Source: a virus
Length of the DNA stretch: 40,388 bases
IMG/VR virus record: IMGVR_UViG_3300017764_002897
Span: 1 to 40,388 of that record
Strand: one strand, 5' to 3'
Numbering within the stretch: the stretch's first letter is position 1; every line of letters starts with the position of its first letter. The position numbers and the translations under genes are program-made. Below the pieces are notes generated by a model. That model had not been told where the DNA came from. It saw only the letters and a list, made by a program, of their open reading frames with translations, and made no database searches. Of the stretch, positions 1 through 7,410 are shown in pieces.

Positions 1-7
1 GAAAAAG

Positions 8-49
8 TTATTCACAATGCTTGACAGCAAGGGGTTTCCGTGTTACCTT
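8..49 (+). promoter_or_regulatory. Sigma70-type promoter with DnaA-box-like element
   Basis: TTGACA (21-26) and an extended -10 (TG at 41-42, TACCTT at 44-49) are separated by exactly 17 bases. A TTATTCACA sequence (8-16), which fits the DnaA-box consensus TTATNCACA, lies four bases upstream of the -35 box. The same block recurs almost base for base at 261-310. The next ATG is at 55, so the transcript should start at or very near the start codon. Confidence 0.8.
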
Positions 50-54
50 TAGGT

Positions 55-261
55 ATGACGTTTGAGACAGGAACACAAGTCCACCACCGTGAGAATTCCA
101 ACTGGAGAGCCGTTGTGGTGCGCGACCTCAACCCCCGCAAGCCTGTAAATGGTTTGGTATTAGTGAATCACAACGGGCGCGAGTCACTCATGCCCAAGAC
201 ATTGTTGAGAGTATCTTTCCACGCAGATGCCAAGGCAGAATTTGGCGAGGTAGTGAGCTAA
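55..261 (+). CDS. Small hypothetical protein, probable leaderless gene
   Basis: Sixty-eight residues, mixed polar and beta-prone, with several His, Asn and Arg residues; I do not recognise the family. An in-frame GTG at 40 would lie inside the promoter, upstream of the expected transcription start. I therefore place the start at ATG 55, about six bases after the -10 box. GC content and the use of CGC arginine codons are higher than in the sugar cassette downstream and resemble the capsid genes, which suggests strong expression. It is the first of three short genes that each have their own promoter. Role unknown; an early host-takeover or regulatory protein is a guess from size and promoter strength only. 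Confidence 0.65.
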   Translation: MTFETGTQVHHRENSNWRAVVVRDLNPRKPVNGLVLVNHNGRESLMPKTLLRVSFHADAKAEFGEVVS

Positions 262-267
262 AAAAAG

Positions 268-309
268 TTATTCACAACGCTTGACAGTCACCCGTTTCCG
301 TGTTACATT
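268..309 (+). promoter_or_regulatory. Second copy of the same promoter block
   Basis: TTATTCACA (268-276), TTGACA (281-286), a 17-base spacer, and an extended -10 (TG at 301-302, TACATT at 304-309). It matches the block at 1-50 except for a few bases, mainly in the spacer. The ATG at 318 falls at the expected transcription start, so the mRNA is predicted to be leaderless. Confidence 0.82.
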
Positions 310-317
310 TAACCAAG

Positions 318-536
318 ATGAAAGCAACCAAAGAACACTTCGAATTCACCGCAGCCCTTATCAACGCAGCTAACAACGGCACTCCAGCCTTTGCGCTGGC
401 CATACTAGCCTCGGCCGAGTTTGCCAAGGATAACCCAGACTTTGATGCTGACCGCTTCAAGGCTGCTTGCGGGGTGGATACTGATGGAGTGGCTTGCGTG
501 TCAGATACTGGAGTAGTAGCGTGGGCAGAAGATTAA
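318..536 (+). CDS. Small phage protein with NPxFDxxRFxxACG motif
   Basis: Seventy-two residues. The N-terminal half is an alanine-rich helical segment beginning HFEF, followed by FAKDNPDFDADRFKAACGV. That pattern (HF near the start, then NPxFDxxRFxxACG) belongs to a widespread family of roughly 70-residue proteins in phages and bacteria with no assigned function. The ending is acidic. The GTG at 300 is in frame but overlaps the -10 region, so ATG 318 is the better start. No Shine-Dalgarno sequence can exist if the transcript begins at 316-318. It is flanked by two similar single-gene promoter units. Confidence 0.75.
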   Translation: MKATKEHFEFTAALINAANNGTPAFALAILASAEFAKDNPDFDADRFKAACGVDTDGVACVSDTGVVAWAED

Positions 537-549
537 TCGTAAAAACCTC

Positions 550-578
550 TTGACTTATTTGAGAAACTGAACTATATT
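550..578 (+). promoter_or_regulatory. Sigma70-type promoter, third small-gene unit
   Basis: TTGACT (550-555), 17 bases, TATATT (573-578). The ATG follows at 588, 15 bases from the start of the -10 box, again predicting a leaderless transcript. The TTATTCACA element of the first two promoters is absent. The bases just before the ATG (ACCAAG) match those before the gene at 318. Confidence 0.8.
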
Positions 579-587
579 ATTACCAAG

Positions 588-866
588 ATGAACGACATGG
601 AATACAACAACAGCGACGACTACACCAACAACCTCCTCGACAAAGTATGCGAAGGTATTAAGGTTGAGGATAACGAATACAACGATTGGAGCAGCGAAGG
701 TAACACCGTAGAATACAAGGGGGCCTTGCACGAGATCGTAGAGATTGAAATGGAGATGGTGTCCTATGGTGATGACGCTTTCACTGGCGACGACCCCTAT
801 GCCTACTCCCTCAAGAATTTAGAGACGGGGGAGGTCTCTTACTTACTGGAGTCAGAGCTAGACTAG
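588..866 (+). CDS. Small acidic hypothetical protein
   Basis: Ninety-two residues, strongly acidic (many Asp and Glu) with several Asn and Tyr. The second half (YGDDAF, DPYAYSLKN, GEVSYLLESELD) looks like a compact beta-rich unit. I do not recognise a family. Such acidity is compatible with a DNA-mimic or an inhibitor of a nucleic-acid-binding host protein, but nothing in the sequence proves this. It is the last of three small promoter-linked genes and is followed within 30 bases by a strong intrinsic terminator, so it forms its own transcription unit. Confidence 0.72.
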   Translation: MNDMEYNNSDDYTNNLLDKVCEGIKVEDNEYNDWSSEGNTVEYKGALHEIVEIEMEMVSYGDDAFTGDDPYAYSLKNLETGEVSYLLESELD

Positions 867-892
867 CCCCCTTGCTACTTACTGACTTAGAA

Positions 893-926
893 AAGACCGC
901 TCCTACTGAGGACGGTCTTCTTTTTT
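893..926 (+). terminator. Rho-independent terminator
   Basis: Outer stem AAGACCG (893-899) with CGGTCTT (913-919); inner stem TCCT (901-904) with AGGA (909-912) closing an ACTG loop; then six T residues (921-926). It ends the small-gene region. Confidence 0.9.
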
Positions 927-1088
927 ATCCAAACACCTTACCCCCCCCTTTTTTCAGATACGAATATCAAAAGCGCGTAATAAAATGGGGCTGGGGGTTA
1001 AAAAATATTCTCCCCGAAAAATTAAAATACTTATAAATATTTATTAATATTAATTCGAAGCAAAAGAAAGAATAAGGGGATTTTTTTA
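927..1088. other. AT-rich gene-free spacer
   Basis: No open frame of note. It holds a run of seven C (the start of a C-rich patch), a GGGG/CCCC inverted repeat around 993-1015, and a long A/T stretch that includes TATAAATA (1032-1039). That octamer equals the T4-type late promoter core, but in such AT-rich DNA this may be chance. It ends in a T tract just before the structured RNA candidate. Confidence 0.5.
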
Positions 1089-1223
1089 GGTGCTTTACGC
1101 TTCATCTGACATGGAAACAACCCCATGCACCCTTGGGCCTGTGCAGAAAGCACAATTTACATCGTACCCAAGATTGTACGCTAGTAATGGAAGGAACTAG
1201 CGCAAAGCCAACTACAAGTAGTT
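1089..1223 (+). ncRNA. Candidate structured RNA or leader element
   Basis: This stretch departs from its AT-rich surroundings and is full of complementary arms. GGTGC (1089-1093) pairs with GCACC (1127-1131), enclosing ATGG (1111-1114) with CCAT (1123-1126). CTTGGG (1132-1137) pairs with CCCAAG (1167-1172) around a hairpin TGTGC/GCACA (1140-1154, loop AGAAA). CGTAC (1163-1167) can pair with GTACG (1176-1180), competing or forming a pseudoknot with the previous stem. CGCTAGT (1179-1185) pairs with ACTAGCG (1196-1202). AACTA (1210-1214) pairs with TAGTT (1219-1223). I do not recognise a tRNA, tmRNA or known riboswitch. It lies upstream of the sugar cassette and could be a leader or an independent small RNA. 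The strand is inferred from the neighbours. Confidence 0.5.
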
Positions 1224-1295
1224 AACTTAATTACATAATATAAATTAAAAATAAAAATCCAAAAAAAAATATATAGAGATTAACGTCTTGGCCGC

Positions 1296-1310
1296 TATAA
1301 TATAAATATT
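1296..1310 (+). promoter_or_regulatory. -10 element ahead of sugar cassette
   Basis: A perfect TATAAT (1296-1301), overlapping TATAAATA (1301-1308), lies 15 bases before the ATG at 1311. That is the spacing seen for the leaderless units further left. No convincing -35 box is present at 16-18 bases. A similar TATAAT-to-ATG arrangement occurs at 30041. Confidence 0.5.
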
Positions 1311-1478
1311 ATGTCTGGAGACGATTGGACTCCAAATAGCGGAGAAGATTACTACAATAAATATAATAATTTATTTAAAAATATTCAAGACGAAACGAAT
1401 TTCGTTAAAATAAAGAAAAAAAAGAAAAAGTCTGTAAAAAATGAAAGGCATAATTCTAGCAGGAGGAAACGGCACTAG
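1311..1478 (+). CDS. Short hypothetical ORF overlapping rmlA start
   Basis: Fifty-five residues beginning MSGDDWTPNSGEDYYN and ending in a lysine/arginine-rich tail. It begins 15 bases after a TATAAT box and overlaps the first 38 bases of rmlA in another frame. rmlA itself has no Shine-Dalgarno sequence, so translating this short frame could deliver ribosomes to the rmlA start, as a leader peptide would. The real product may be trivial. I do not recognise a family; the acidic/Tyr head and basic tail look like a genuine protein, but length alone cannot prove it. Confidence 0.4.
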   Translation: MSGDDWTPNSGEDYYNKYNNLFKNIQDETNFVKIKKKKKKSVKNERHNSSRRKRH

Positions 1479-2298
1479 GCTTTACCCTACCACCATTAAT
1501 CAAAACAAAGGTTTATTACCTGTATATGATAAACCTATGGTTTATTATCCCCTTTGTACCTTAATCGAAAACGGGGTTAAAGATATTTGTATTATTTCTA
1601 CTCCTAAACATATAGATCAATATAAAAAATTATTGGGTAATGGAGAAAATTTAGGTATTTCATTAAAATACAAAACACAAAAAAAACCAGAGGGCATAGC
1701 CCAAGCATTTTTATTAACTAGAAGTTTTATTAAGAATGATTCTGTATGCTTAATACTAGGTGATAATATATTTTATGGTGCTTCTTCTACTTTTAAAGAA
1801 GCTTTTAGTCGTTTTAGATCAGGGGGTACTATTTTTGGGTATAAAGTAACTGATCCAGAGCGTTACGGTATCATATCGTTTGATAAAAAGGATAATCCTG
1901 AATACGTTATAGAAAAACCAAAAGAGTTTATCAGTGATTACGCTATTCCGGGGCTATATTTATTTGATGAAGATGTTGTTGATTATACTTCTAGAATAAA
2001 TCCTTCAGATAGAGGAGAATTAGAAATAACAAGTGTTATAAATCAATATCTTTGCCGTGATAAAATTAAAGTATATAAAATAAATCGCGGCTGTGCATGG
2101 CTAGACGCTGGTACTCCTCAATCACTACACGATTCATCAGAATACATTAAAGTTATTGAACAAAGACAAGGAATTAAAATAGGATGCATAGAAGAGGCTG
2201 CGTATAATTCAAAATTCATAAACAAAACACAATTAAAAGAATTAGCGGCAAAGATGCCTGATAGTGATTATAAAGAGTATTTAGAAAAAATATTATGA
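1441..2298 (+). CDS. rmlA: Glucose-1-phosphate thymidylyltransferase (RmlA)
   Basis: RmlA joins glucose-1-phosphate to dTTP, giving dTDP-glucose, the entry point to dTDP-deoxysugars. The 285 residues match the family length. The N-terminus has the nucleotide loop AGGNGTRLYPTT (residues 7-18), then GLLPVYDKPMVYYPL; further on come the Mg-binding LGDNIFYG motif and EKP. The usual Lys/Gln before LLPVYDKP is a Gly here, a small deviation. The start ATG at 1441 gives the standard MKGIILAGG beginning. Its stop overlaps the next start (ATGA), the first of many such overlaps in this operon. RmlB is encoded at 8420. Low GC and AGA-dominated arginine codons are typical of the whole cassette. Confidence 0.95.
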   Translation: MKGIILAGGNGTRLYPTTINQNKGLLPVYDKPMVYYPLCTLIENGVKDICIISTPKHIDQYKKLLGNGENLGISLKYKTQKKPEGIAQAFLLTRSFIKNDSVCLILGDNIFYGASSTFKEAFSRFRSGGTIFGYKVTDPERYGIISFDKKDNPEYVIEKPKEFISDYAIPGLYLFDEDVVDYTSRINPSDRGELEITSVINQYLCRDKIKVYKINRGCAWLDAGTPQSLHDSSEYIKVIEQRQGIKIGCIEEAAYNSKFINKTQLKELAAKMPDSDYKEYLEKIL

Positions 2299-2660
2299 AC
2301 TTTCATGAATCAAAACAATTTGAAGCAGATGATCAAAAGGTAGTATTGGTAGATATAGACGAAACCGTTTGTTTTTACCCCAATAAGAGGCAATACGATT
2401 TAGCGGAGCCATGTAATAAAAACATACAAAAAATTAATGATCTTTACGATCAAGGATGGTATGTAATCTACTGGACAGCGAGAGGTGGCTCCGAAAAGTC
2501 AAAAAAAGCTGGTCGCTGCTATTATGATTATACTTGGAAACAGCTTGAATCATGGGGTTGTAAATTCCATGATCTATCTACTGGCTCTAAAGGAAAATAC
2601 ATTAAACCAGCCTGTGACTTAGTTATTGATGATAAATCTAAAAGAATAGAAGAATTATGA
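2295..2660 (+). CDS. HAD-superfamily phosphatase-like protein
   Basis: A 121-residue single-domain HAD-like protein. Motif I is DIDETVC (Asp nucleophile and Asp+2), motif II is the YWTARGG region, and motif IV is LVIDDK near the end; there is no room for a cap domain. Such capless HAD proteins are common in capsule and phage polysaccharide gene sets, where they are thought to remove phosphate from sugar phosphates. The actual substrate cannot be read from the sequence. It is coupled to both neighbours by four-base ATGA overlaps, so it is expressed with rmlA and the epimerase/reductase. Confidence 0.75.
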   Translation: MNFHESKQFEADDQKVVLVDIDETVCFYPNKRQYDLAEPCNKNIQKINDLYDQGWYVIYWTARGGSEKSKKAGRCYYDYTWKQLESWGCKFHDLSTGSKGKYIKPACDLVIDDKSKRIEEL

Positions 2661-3526
2661 TATTATTATTAGGAGCTAATGGATATATAGCTGAGTCTTT
2701 CAGTAATTATTTCTACGAGAATGAAATAGACTTTGAACCTCTTTCTAGGTCAGATTTAGACTATACAAATTTCAATAACATGTATTTTTTTCTTAAAAAT
2801 AATATGGCCGCTATTGATACTGTTATTAATTGTGCTGGATATGTAGGTAAACCAAATGTAGATGCATGTGAATCAGCTAAGGGAGAATGTATAAAAGGTA
2901 ATGTATTATTACCTCAGATGCTTTCTGAGTTATGTCATCAGTTTTCTATTAAATTTTTGCATGTATCTTCTGGTTGTATATATGATGGTTATGAAAAAGA
3001 ATTCACTGAAGAAGATGAACCTAATTTTTGTTTTAATACAAATAATGGTTCTTTTTACTCCGGAACCAAAGCTCTTGCAGAAGAATTAATACATAAGAAT
3101 TCATCTTATATATGTCGCTTACGTATACCTTTCGATAGTTTCGATAACCCCAGAAATTATCTATCTAAAATTCAAAGATATCAAAAACTACTTAATGCAG
3201 AAAATTCTATCTCTCACAAAGAAGACTTCGTGAAAGCATGTGTTCATTTAATAGATAAAGATAACCATTGCCCCTTCGGTATATACAATATAACAAACAC
3301 AGGTAAGGTAAATACGAAACAAATCTGTGATTTGGTTTCTAAGCATTTAAATATTAATAATGATTTTGATTTTTTTGAATCTATTGAGGAGTTTTACAAG
3401 ATTGGAGCAATAGCTCCAAGGTCTAATTGTTTATTAGATAACTCTAAACTTTTAGCCACGGGTTTTAAAATGCGTTCAACCGAGGAGGCTTTAGAGGAGT
3501 CTTTAAAAAATTGGACTTATCTTTAA
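2657..3526 (+). CDS. Probable NDP-4-keto-6-deoxyglucose 3,5-epimerase/4-reductase
   Basis: A 289-residue short-chain dehydrogenase-like protein: NAD(P) loop GANGYIAES near residue 6 and catalytic YSGTK. It is RmlD-like, but several segments resemble the bifunctional plant and giant-virus epimerase/reductase that makes UDP-rhamnose (NRS/ER): SSGCIYDG, FTEEDEPNF, FYSGTKALAEEL, DNPRNYLSKIQRYQKL and APRSNCLLDNSKL. Those enzymes replace both RmlC and RmlD. No RmlC-like gene is seen in the cassette, which fits. The product would be dTDP-L-rhamnose (or a UDP-linked equivalent). The bifunctional call rests on recalled motif similarity; a plain RmlD-type reductase is the alternative. Confidence 0.75.
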   Translation: MILLLGANGYIAESFSNYFYENEIDFEPLSRSDLDYTNFNNMYFFLKNNMAAIDTVINCAGYVGKPNVDACESAKGECIKGNVLLPQMLSELCHQFSIKFLHVSSGCIYDGYEKEFTEEDEPNFCFNTNNGSFYSGTKALAEELIHKNSSYICRLRIPFDSFDNPRNYLSKIQRYQKLLNAENSISHKEDFVKACVHLIDKDNHCPFGIYNITNTGKVNTKQICDLVSKHLNINNDFDFFESIEEFYKIGAIAPRSNCLLDNSKLLATGFKMRSTEEALEESLKNWTYL

Positions 3527-3541
3527 GAAGTTGGATTTAAA

Positions 3542-4885
3542 ATGTGCGGTATATATTGCTCAACTAACGGAGAGCTTAAAAACGGTTCTTTTGGCGAGCA
3601 TCTCTTAAAATTAAGGGGTCCGAATTGTTTGTCAAAAATAAATATTGAACAATTTAACTTTTCTCACTCTTTATTGAGTATTACAGGAAATTTCAAGTTC
3701 CAACCATATGTAAAAGATAATATCGTTTGTTTATATAATGGAGAAATTTATAATACTAGCTATTTTGGTACAAAATATGAAAGTGATGGAGAGTGTTTGA
3801 TAGATGCGTATAAATTTAAAGGCGTTGACTTTGTTAAATACCTAGATGGTGAGTTTGCTTTAATATTGTATGATATCATTAATAACGTTCTAATAGCCTC
3901 TACAGACGTTTTCGGAACGAAACCGTTATACTATAGCCTAGATGGAGAAAACTTCGGCTGTGCTTCTTACAGGACACCTTTAGAAGAGTCAGGTCATATT
4001 AACATAAAAAAATTTAAACCTAACACTACTTTAGTATTTTCCGATAAAGATTTTTCTATAGTACATAAGTATAACCCTTTTAAATTTAATATTGAACAAT
4101 ATAAAACATCTTTTGATGATTGGATGAAGGCTTTTGCTAGTTCCATACATAAAAGAGTTAATAATTGTACTAAAAAAATTTTCATCGGATTGAGTAGTGG
4201 ATATGATAGTGGTGTTATATGCAACGAATTAATACGTCAGAAAAAAGAATTTAAAGCGTATACAGTTTTAGGCTCAGAGGACGAAGGGGTAATTAACTCT
4301 AGGCAAAAAATAATATCTAAATCTAATTATGGCAATTATGAAAACTTCACTAAAACAGATCATAACTGGGAAAAGTCTCATGATTATATAAAAAGGAATA
4401 CAGAAAATTATAAATACGATATTAGCGCCAAAAATAACCCTTTTGATAATTGGAGGGGATGTGATTTAATTGATGATAGCGGTTCTAACTGGCTCTCTTT
4501 AATATGTGATCGCGCTTCTAAGGAGGGCTATAAGGTGCATTTATCAGGAATGGGTGCAGACGAAATTTTTTCTGATTACGGATTTAATGGTCAACCCTTT
4601 TTGCCTCACAGCAATTTTGGCGGTTCGTTTCCGGACGATTTAAGCTCTATATTCCCTTGGGATAATTTTTATAATGGAAGCATGGAGGCTTATATAGCTA
4701 AGGAAGAATACGTCGGCGGTGCTTACGGTATAGAAACAAGGTATCCGTTCTTAGATAAATACGTGGTGCAGGAATTTTTAAATTTAGAAAAAAACCTTAA
4801 GAACAGTAACTATAAGTCAGTATTGTATAATTATCTTAAAATTTATGATTTTCCTTTTCAAGAAAACAATAAGCTAGGTTTTTAA
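3542..4885 (+). CDS. Asparagine synthase-like glutamine amidotransferase
   Basis: A 447-residue protein starting MCGIYC, which puts the class II glutaminase nucleophile at Cys2. The glutaminase domain has YNGEIYN (65-71), SDGE (81-84) and DVFGTKPLYY. The synthetase domain has the PP-loop LSSGYDS (217-223), where the usual SGGxDS has Ser for Gly, and a later LSGMGADEIF motif. Glutamine-derived ammonia would be ligated to an acid activated with ATP. It is shorter than AsnB (about 550 residues). Within a glycan cassette, amidation of a uronic acid or sugar-linked acid is as likely as asparagine synthesis. It starts 15 bases after the previous gene and ends 1 base before the next. Confidence 0.85.
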   Translation: MCGIYCSTNGELKNGSFGEHLLKLRGPNCLSKINIEQFNFSHSLLSITGNFKFQPYVKDNIVCLYNGEIYNTSYFGTKYESDGECLIDAYKFKGVDFVKYLDGEFALILYDIINNVLIASTDVFGTKPLYYSLDGENFGCASYRTPLEESGHINIKKFKPNTTLVFSDKDFSIVHKYNPFKFNIEQYKTSFDDWMKAFASSIHKRVNNCTKKIFIGLSSGYDSGVICNELIRQKKEFKAYTVLGSEDEGVINSRQKIISKSNYGNYENFTKTDHNWEKSHDYIKRNTENYKYDISAKNNPFDNWRGCDLIDDSGSNWLSLICDRASKEGYKVHLSGMGADEIFSDYGFNGQPFLPHSNFGGSFPDDLSSIFPWDNFYNGSMEAYIAKEEYVGGAYGIETRYPFLDKYVVQEFLNLEKNLKNSNYKSVLYNYLKIYDFPFQENNKLGF

Positions 4886-4886
4886 C

Positions 4887-5732
4887 ATGAAGAAAACTTC
4901 AATAATAGTTTTAGGATGGTTTTCTCCCTCAATAATCAGGAGGACGTTATCTTCAATAAATCTATTAGAAGGCATAAATGCAGAAATATATTTCGTAGAA
5001 AATAAAAGCATTAATTCCAAAGAGATAGAAAAAATTGTTAGATCAAATAAAAACGTAAAAGGGTATATACAATTTAAAGAAAACTTTGCCGCTAATATAT
5101 GGAAAATAACCCTAGAGCATTTTTTTAATCAAATAGACACGGAGCACGTTACTCTTACGGATGGTGATTATATGTATGGTTGTAATTCCATGTTGAATCA
5201 GCACGATTATATCGACTCACGAAAGGATGTAGGAATTATATCTCAAAGAAGAAATTTGGTAGGCGTAAATGGGTATTGGAGAGAATTAATAACTCAATAC
5301 TGGAACGGGGGGATAATTGACGGGGAAGAAACCGATTTTTATTCGAGAAACATAAGAAACGGCTTTTTGTTAACTACTGCTAAAAAATCAGATTGGCAAA
5401 CATACATCAATGCGGTTAACTCCCAAACTCTGAGATTCGAAACACATGCTTTCGGTAATCCCATGGCTAGAGAATATAGGTCACCTTTGTTTTTTGATAC
5501 AGATATGTATAATTTTTTCGAAATGGTGTTGGGCAAAAAATCTATATGTATAAAAACAGACGGAGCTTATCACCTAACGGATGAAGAACACAACGATCCG
5601 GATAGTGAATATAACAAAGCCAAAGGAAGCTTTGGGTATGAAAATTCTTGGGGAAGTTATCAAGGTAATCCAGACTTTTATCATAATAAATTTTATCCAG
5701 ACGGTTCATTAAAATATGAAGTTATTATATGA
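4887..5732 (+). CDS. GT-A type glycosyltransferase-like protein
   Basis: 281 residues. The first hundred look like a GT-A nucleotide-sugar domain: SIIVLGWF start, FVENKS after the second strand, and LTDGDYMY around residue 90-97, which supplies a DxD-like metal site. The C-terminal half is Tyr/Trp/Asn-rich with HLTDEEHNDPDSEYN. It resembles GT2 enzymes more than any other family, but conservation is weak. It probably transfers a sugar made by this cassette. It is coupled to the next gene by an ATGA overlap. Confidence 0.65.
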   Translation: MKKTSIIVLGWFSPSIIRRTLSSINLLEGINAEIYFVENKSINSKEIEKIVRSNKNVKGYIQFKENFAANIWKITLEHFFNQIDTEHVTLTDGDYMYGCNSMLNQHDYIDSRKDVGIISQRRNLVGVNGYWRELITQYWNGGIIDGEETDFYSRNIRNGFLLTTAKKSDWQTYINAVNSQTLRFETHAFGNPMAREYRSPLFFDTDMYNFFEMVLGKKSICIKTDGAYHLTDEEHNDPDSEYNKAKGSFGYENSWGSYQGNPDFYHNKFYPDGSLKYEVII

Positions 5733-6520
5733 AAACTTTAATCATATATTCTTTATATGAAGAGACTCAGGAAACTGATTTCTTTTTTAAAAATGGTATA
5801 GTTAATAATTCCGAGGTTGATTATATATTTGTAGTAAATAACCCCAGTTTTACAGCATCTAGCGTTTTCTTTGAATTACAAAAAAAGTTAGGCAAAAGAT
5901 GTAAGCTAATTCTAAGAGAAAATTCTGGATACGATTTCGGTGGTTATTCATTCGTCGTAAATTCTTTAAAGAACGAAAATCAATATGATTATTTCATATT
6001 TATGAATCAAACCGTTACAGGCCCTTTCTTTCCTGAGTGGTATAAAGATTCAGAAAACAATTGGGCTAAACTATTTACCAAAAAGATAAACGAAGAAACT
6101 AAATTAGTGGGTGCTTCCATTAATTGTTTTTATAAAGACATGGAAAAAAACGAGTTTATATACTCACCTCATGTACAATCTATGTTTTTTGCCACGGATA
6201 AAATTGGTTTAAAATTATTAATTAAAAGCTCTATATTTAATTATCCTGATATACATACTATTAAACAATGGATAATAATGGATAAAGAAATAAGAATGTC
6301 TAGGGTTATGATTGAAAATAATTATAATATTGGATGCATGTTGTCATGCTCTAACAATTATGACTTTAGAAAAGAAAAACACCCCGGCGCTTGGCAAGAC
6401 CCTTTATTCCCTAATTCATACTTTAAAGAAAACGTGCATCCCTACGAAACTATTTTTATAAAAAACAATAGAAACATAACTCCCGATTTAATAAGTAATT
6501 TAAAAGAATGTCAAAATTAA
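5729..6520 (+). CDS. RgpF-like (rhamnan synthesis F) glycosyltransferase
   Basis: 263 residues. The key motif is RENSGYDFGGY in the first third. NxGYDFGGY is the hallmark of the RgpF family (rhamnan synthesis protein F), implicated in rhamnose-containing wall and surface polysaccharides. The following FIFMNQTVTGPFFP and the HPGAWQDP segment fit the same family. This agrees with the rhamnose-forming enzymes in the cassette. The acceptor cannot be told. The end overlaps the next gene by 13 bases. Confidence 0.7.
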   Translation: MKTLIIYSLYEETQETDFFFKNGIVNNSEVDYIFVVNNPSFTASSVFFELQKKLGKRCKLILRENSGYDFGGYSFVVNSLKNENQYDYFIFMNQTVTGPFFPEWYKDSENNWAKLFTKKINEETKLVGASINCFYKDMEKNEFIYSPHVQSMFFATDKIGLKLLIKSSIFNYPDIHTIKQWIIMDKEIRMSRVMIENNYNIGCMLSCSNNYDFRKEKHPGAWQDPLFPNSYFKENVHPYETIFIKNNRNITPDLISNLKECQN

Positions 6521-7410
6521 AATACATAATATGGAACGTAAATCTACTTCATGAAAATGTTAATGGATGTGGAGGTTGCGTAGCTTTGGCGACTCTTTTC
6601 GAAAACCTAAAAGACTTAGGGGCAGAAACGTATTTGGCTATGAAAACTTATCAAAGAATACCCGGTTTAAAACCATACGAAAACGAAGACTTTTTTTCTT
6701 TAGCTGATTTCCCTAATGTAGAAAATACTCATAATCTTGATTTAGACGAATGCGTAGTTATATATCCAGAGGTGACCATAGGTAATCCTTTAAATTGTAA
6801 AAATGTTGTTAGATGGCTGCTTCATGCTCCTGATGTGATTGCACAAGGCACTTCCGAGTTTTACGGTTCAGACGACGTATTATTTGCTATGGAAGGGTGG
6901 GTAAAAGACATGAGCGAAAGCATGGGTTTTAATGTTGAGGATGAGATTCTAAAAACCCTACATATAGACTTTGAAACATTTTATGATAAAAAACAATTTA
7001 GATACGGTTCATGTTATGCAATAAAAAAGGGTTGGGTTGATAGCAGCCAAATTCCTGATTACAGTTTAAATATAGAACTCTTTTTCAATGATCCAAAAGC
7101 TCTAGCAGAATATTTTAATAAAACTCAATGTTTTTACTGCTACGATGATAAATCCTATCTTTCTATTTTAGCGGCTCTTTGTGGGTGTGATTCAGTTGTG
7201 GCAAATACAAACAGTCAAACGGAGAAAGAATATTTTGATTCAAGGTCTAATTTCTGGAGATACGGAGTAGCTTATGGGATAAATAACTTAGAGCATTCAA
7301 GAGCTACCAAACATTTATTAAAACAAGAATTAATAAAAGAACAGGAAGTATGCTTATCCACTGTTAAAGGTTTCATGGACCGTATGCAAAATAGACATGA
7401 AAACAAATAA
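6508..7410 (+). CDS. GT-B-like glycosyltransferase candidate
   Basis: 300 residues. The N-terminus (KYIIWNVNL, then GCGGCVALATLFENLKDLGAETY) looks like the glycine-rich first loop and helix of GT-B/GT4 enzymes, where GGxxxxxxLxxxLxxxG is common. VVRWLLHAP near residue 110 is shared with a set of bacterial GT4-like proteins. The C-terminal CFYCYDDKSYLSILAALCGCDSVVAN resembles the donor-site helix seen in this fold, with an unusually high cysteine count. It is presumed to act in glycan assembly with the two previous genes. Confidence 0.6.
   Translation: MSKLKYIIWNVNLLHENVNGCGGCVALATLFENLKDLGAETYLAMKTYQRIPGLKPYENEDFFSLADFPNVENTHNLDLDECVVIYPEVTIGNPLNCKNVVRWLLHAPDVIAQGTSEFYGSDDVLFAMEGWVKDMSESMGFNVEDEILKTLHIDFETFYDKKQFRYGSCYAIKKGWVDSSQIPDYSLNIELFFNDPKALAEYFNKTQCFYCYDDKSYLSILAALCGCDSVVANTNSQTEKEYFDSRSNFWRYGVAYGINNLEHSRATKHLLKQELIKEQEVCLSTVKGFMDRMQNRHENK

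Noticed and set aside
1032-1039. T4-type late promoter octamer TATAAATA
   Set aside because: The surrounding 60 bases are almost entirely A and T, so the octamer is expected by chance; no gene start follows at suitable distance.
1089-1223. tRNA, tmRNA or hammerhead ribozyme
   Set aside because: No T-loop GTTCRA sequence or CCA end, no tRNA-like cloverleaf, and the CTGA...GAAA core is incomplete.
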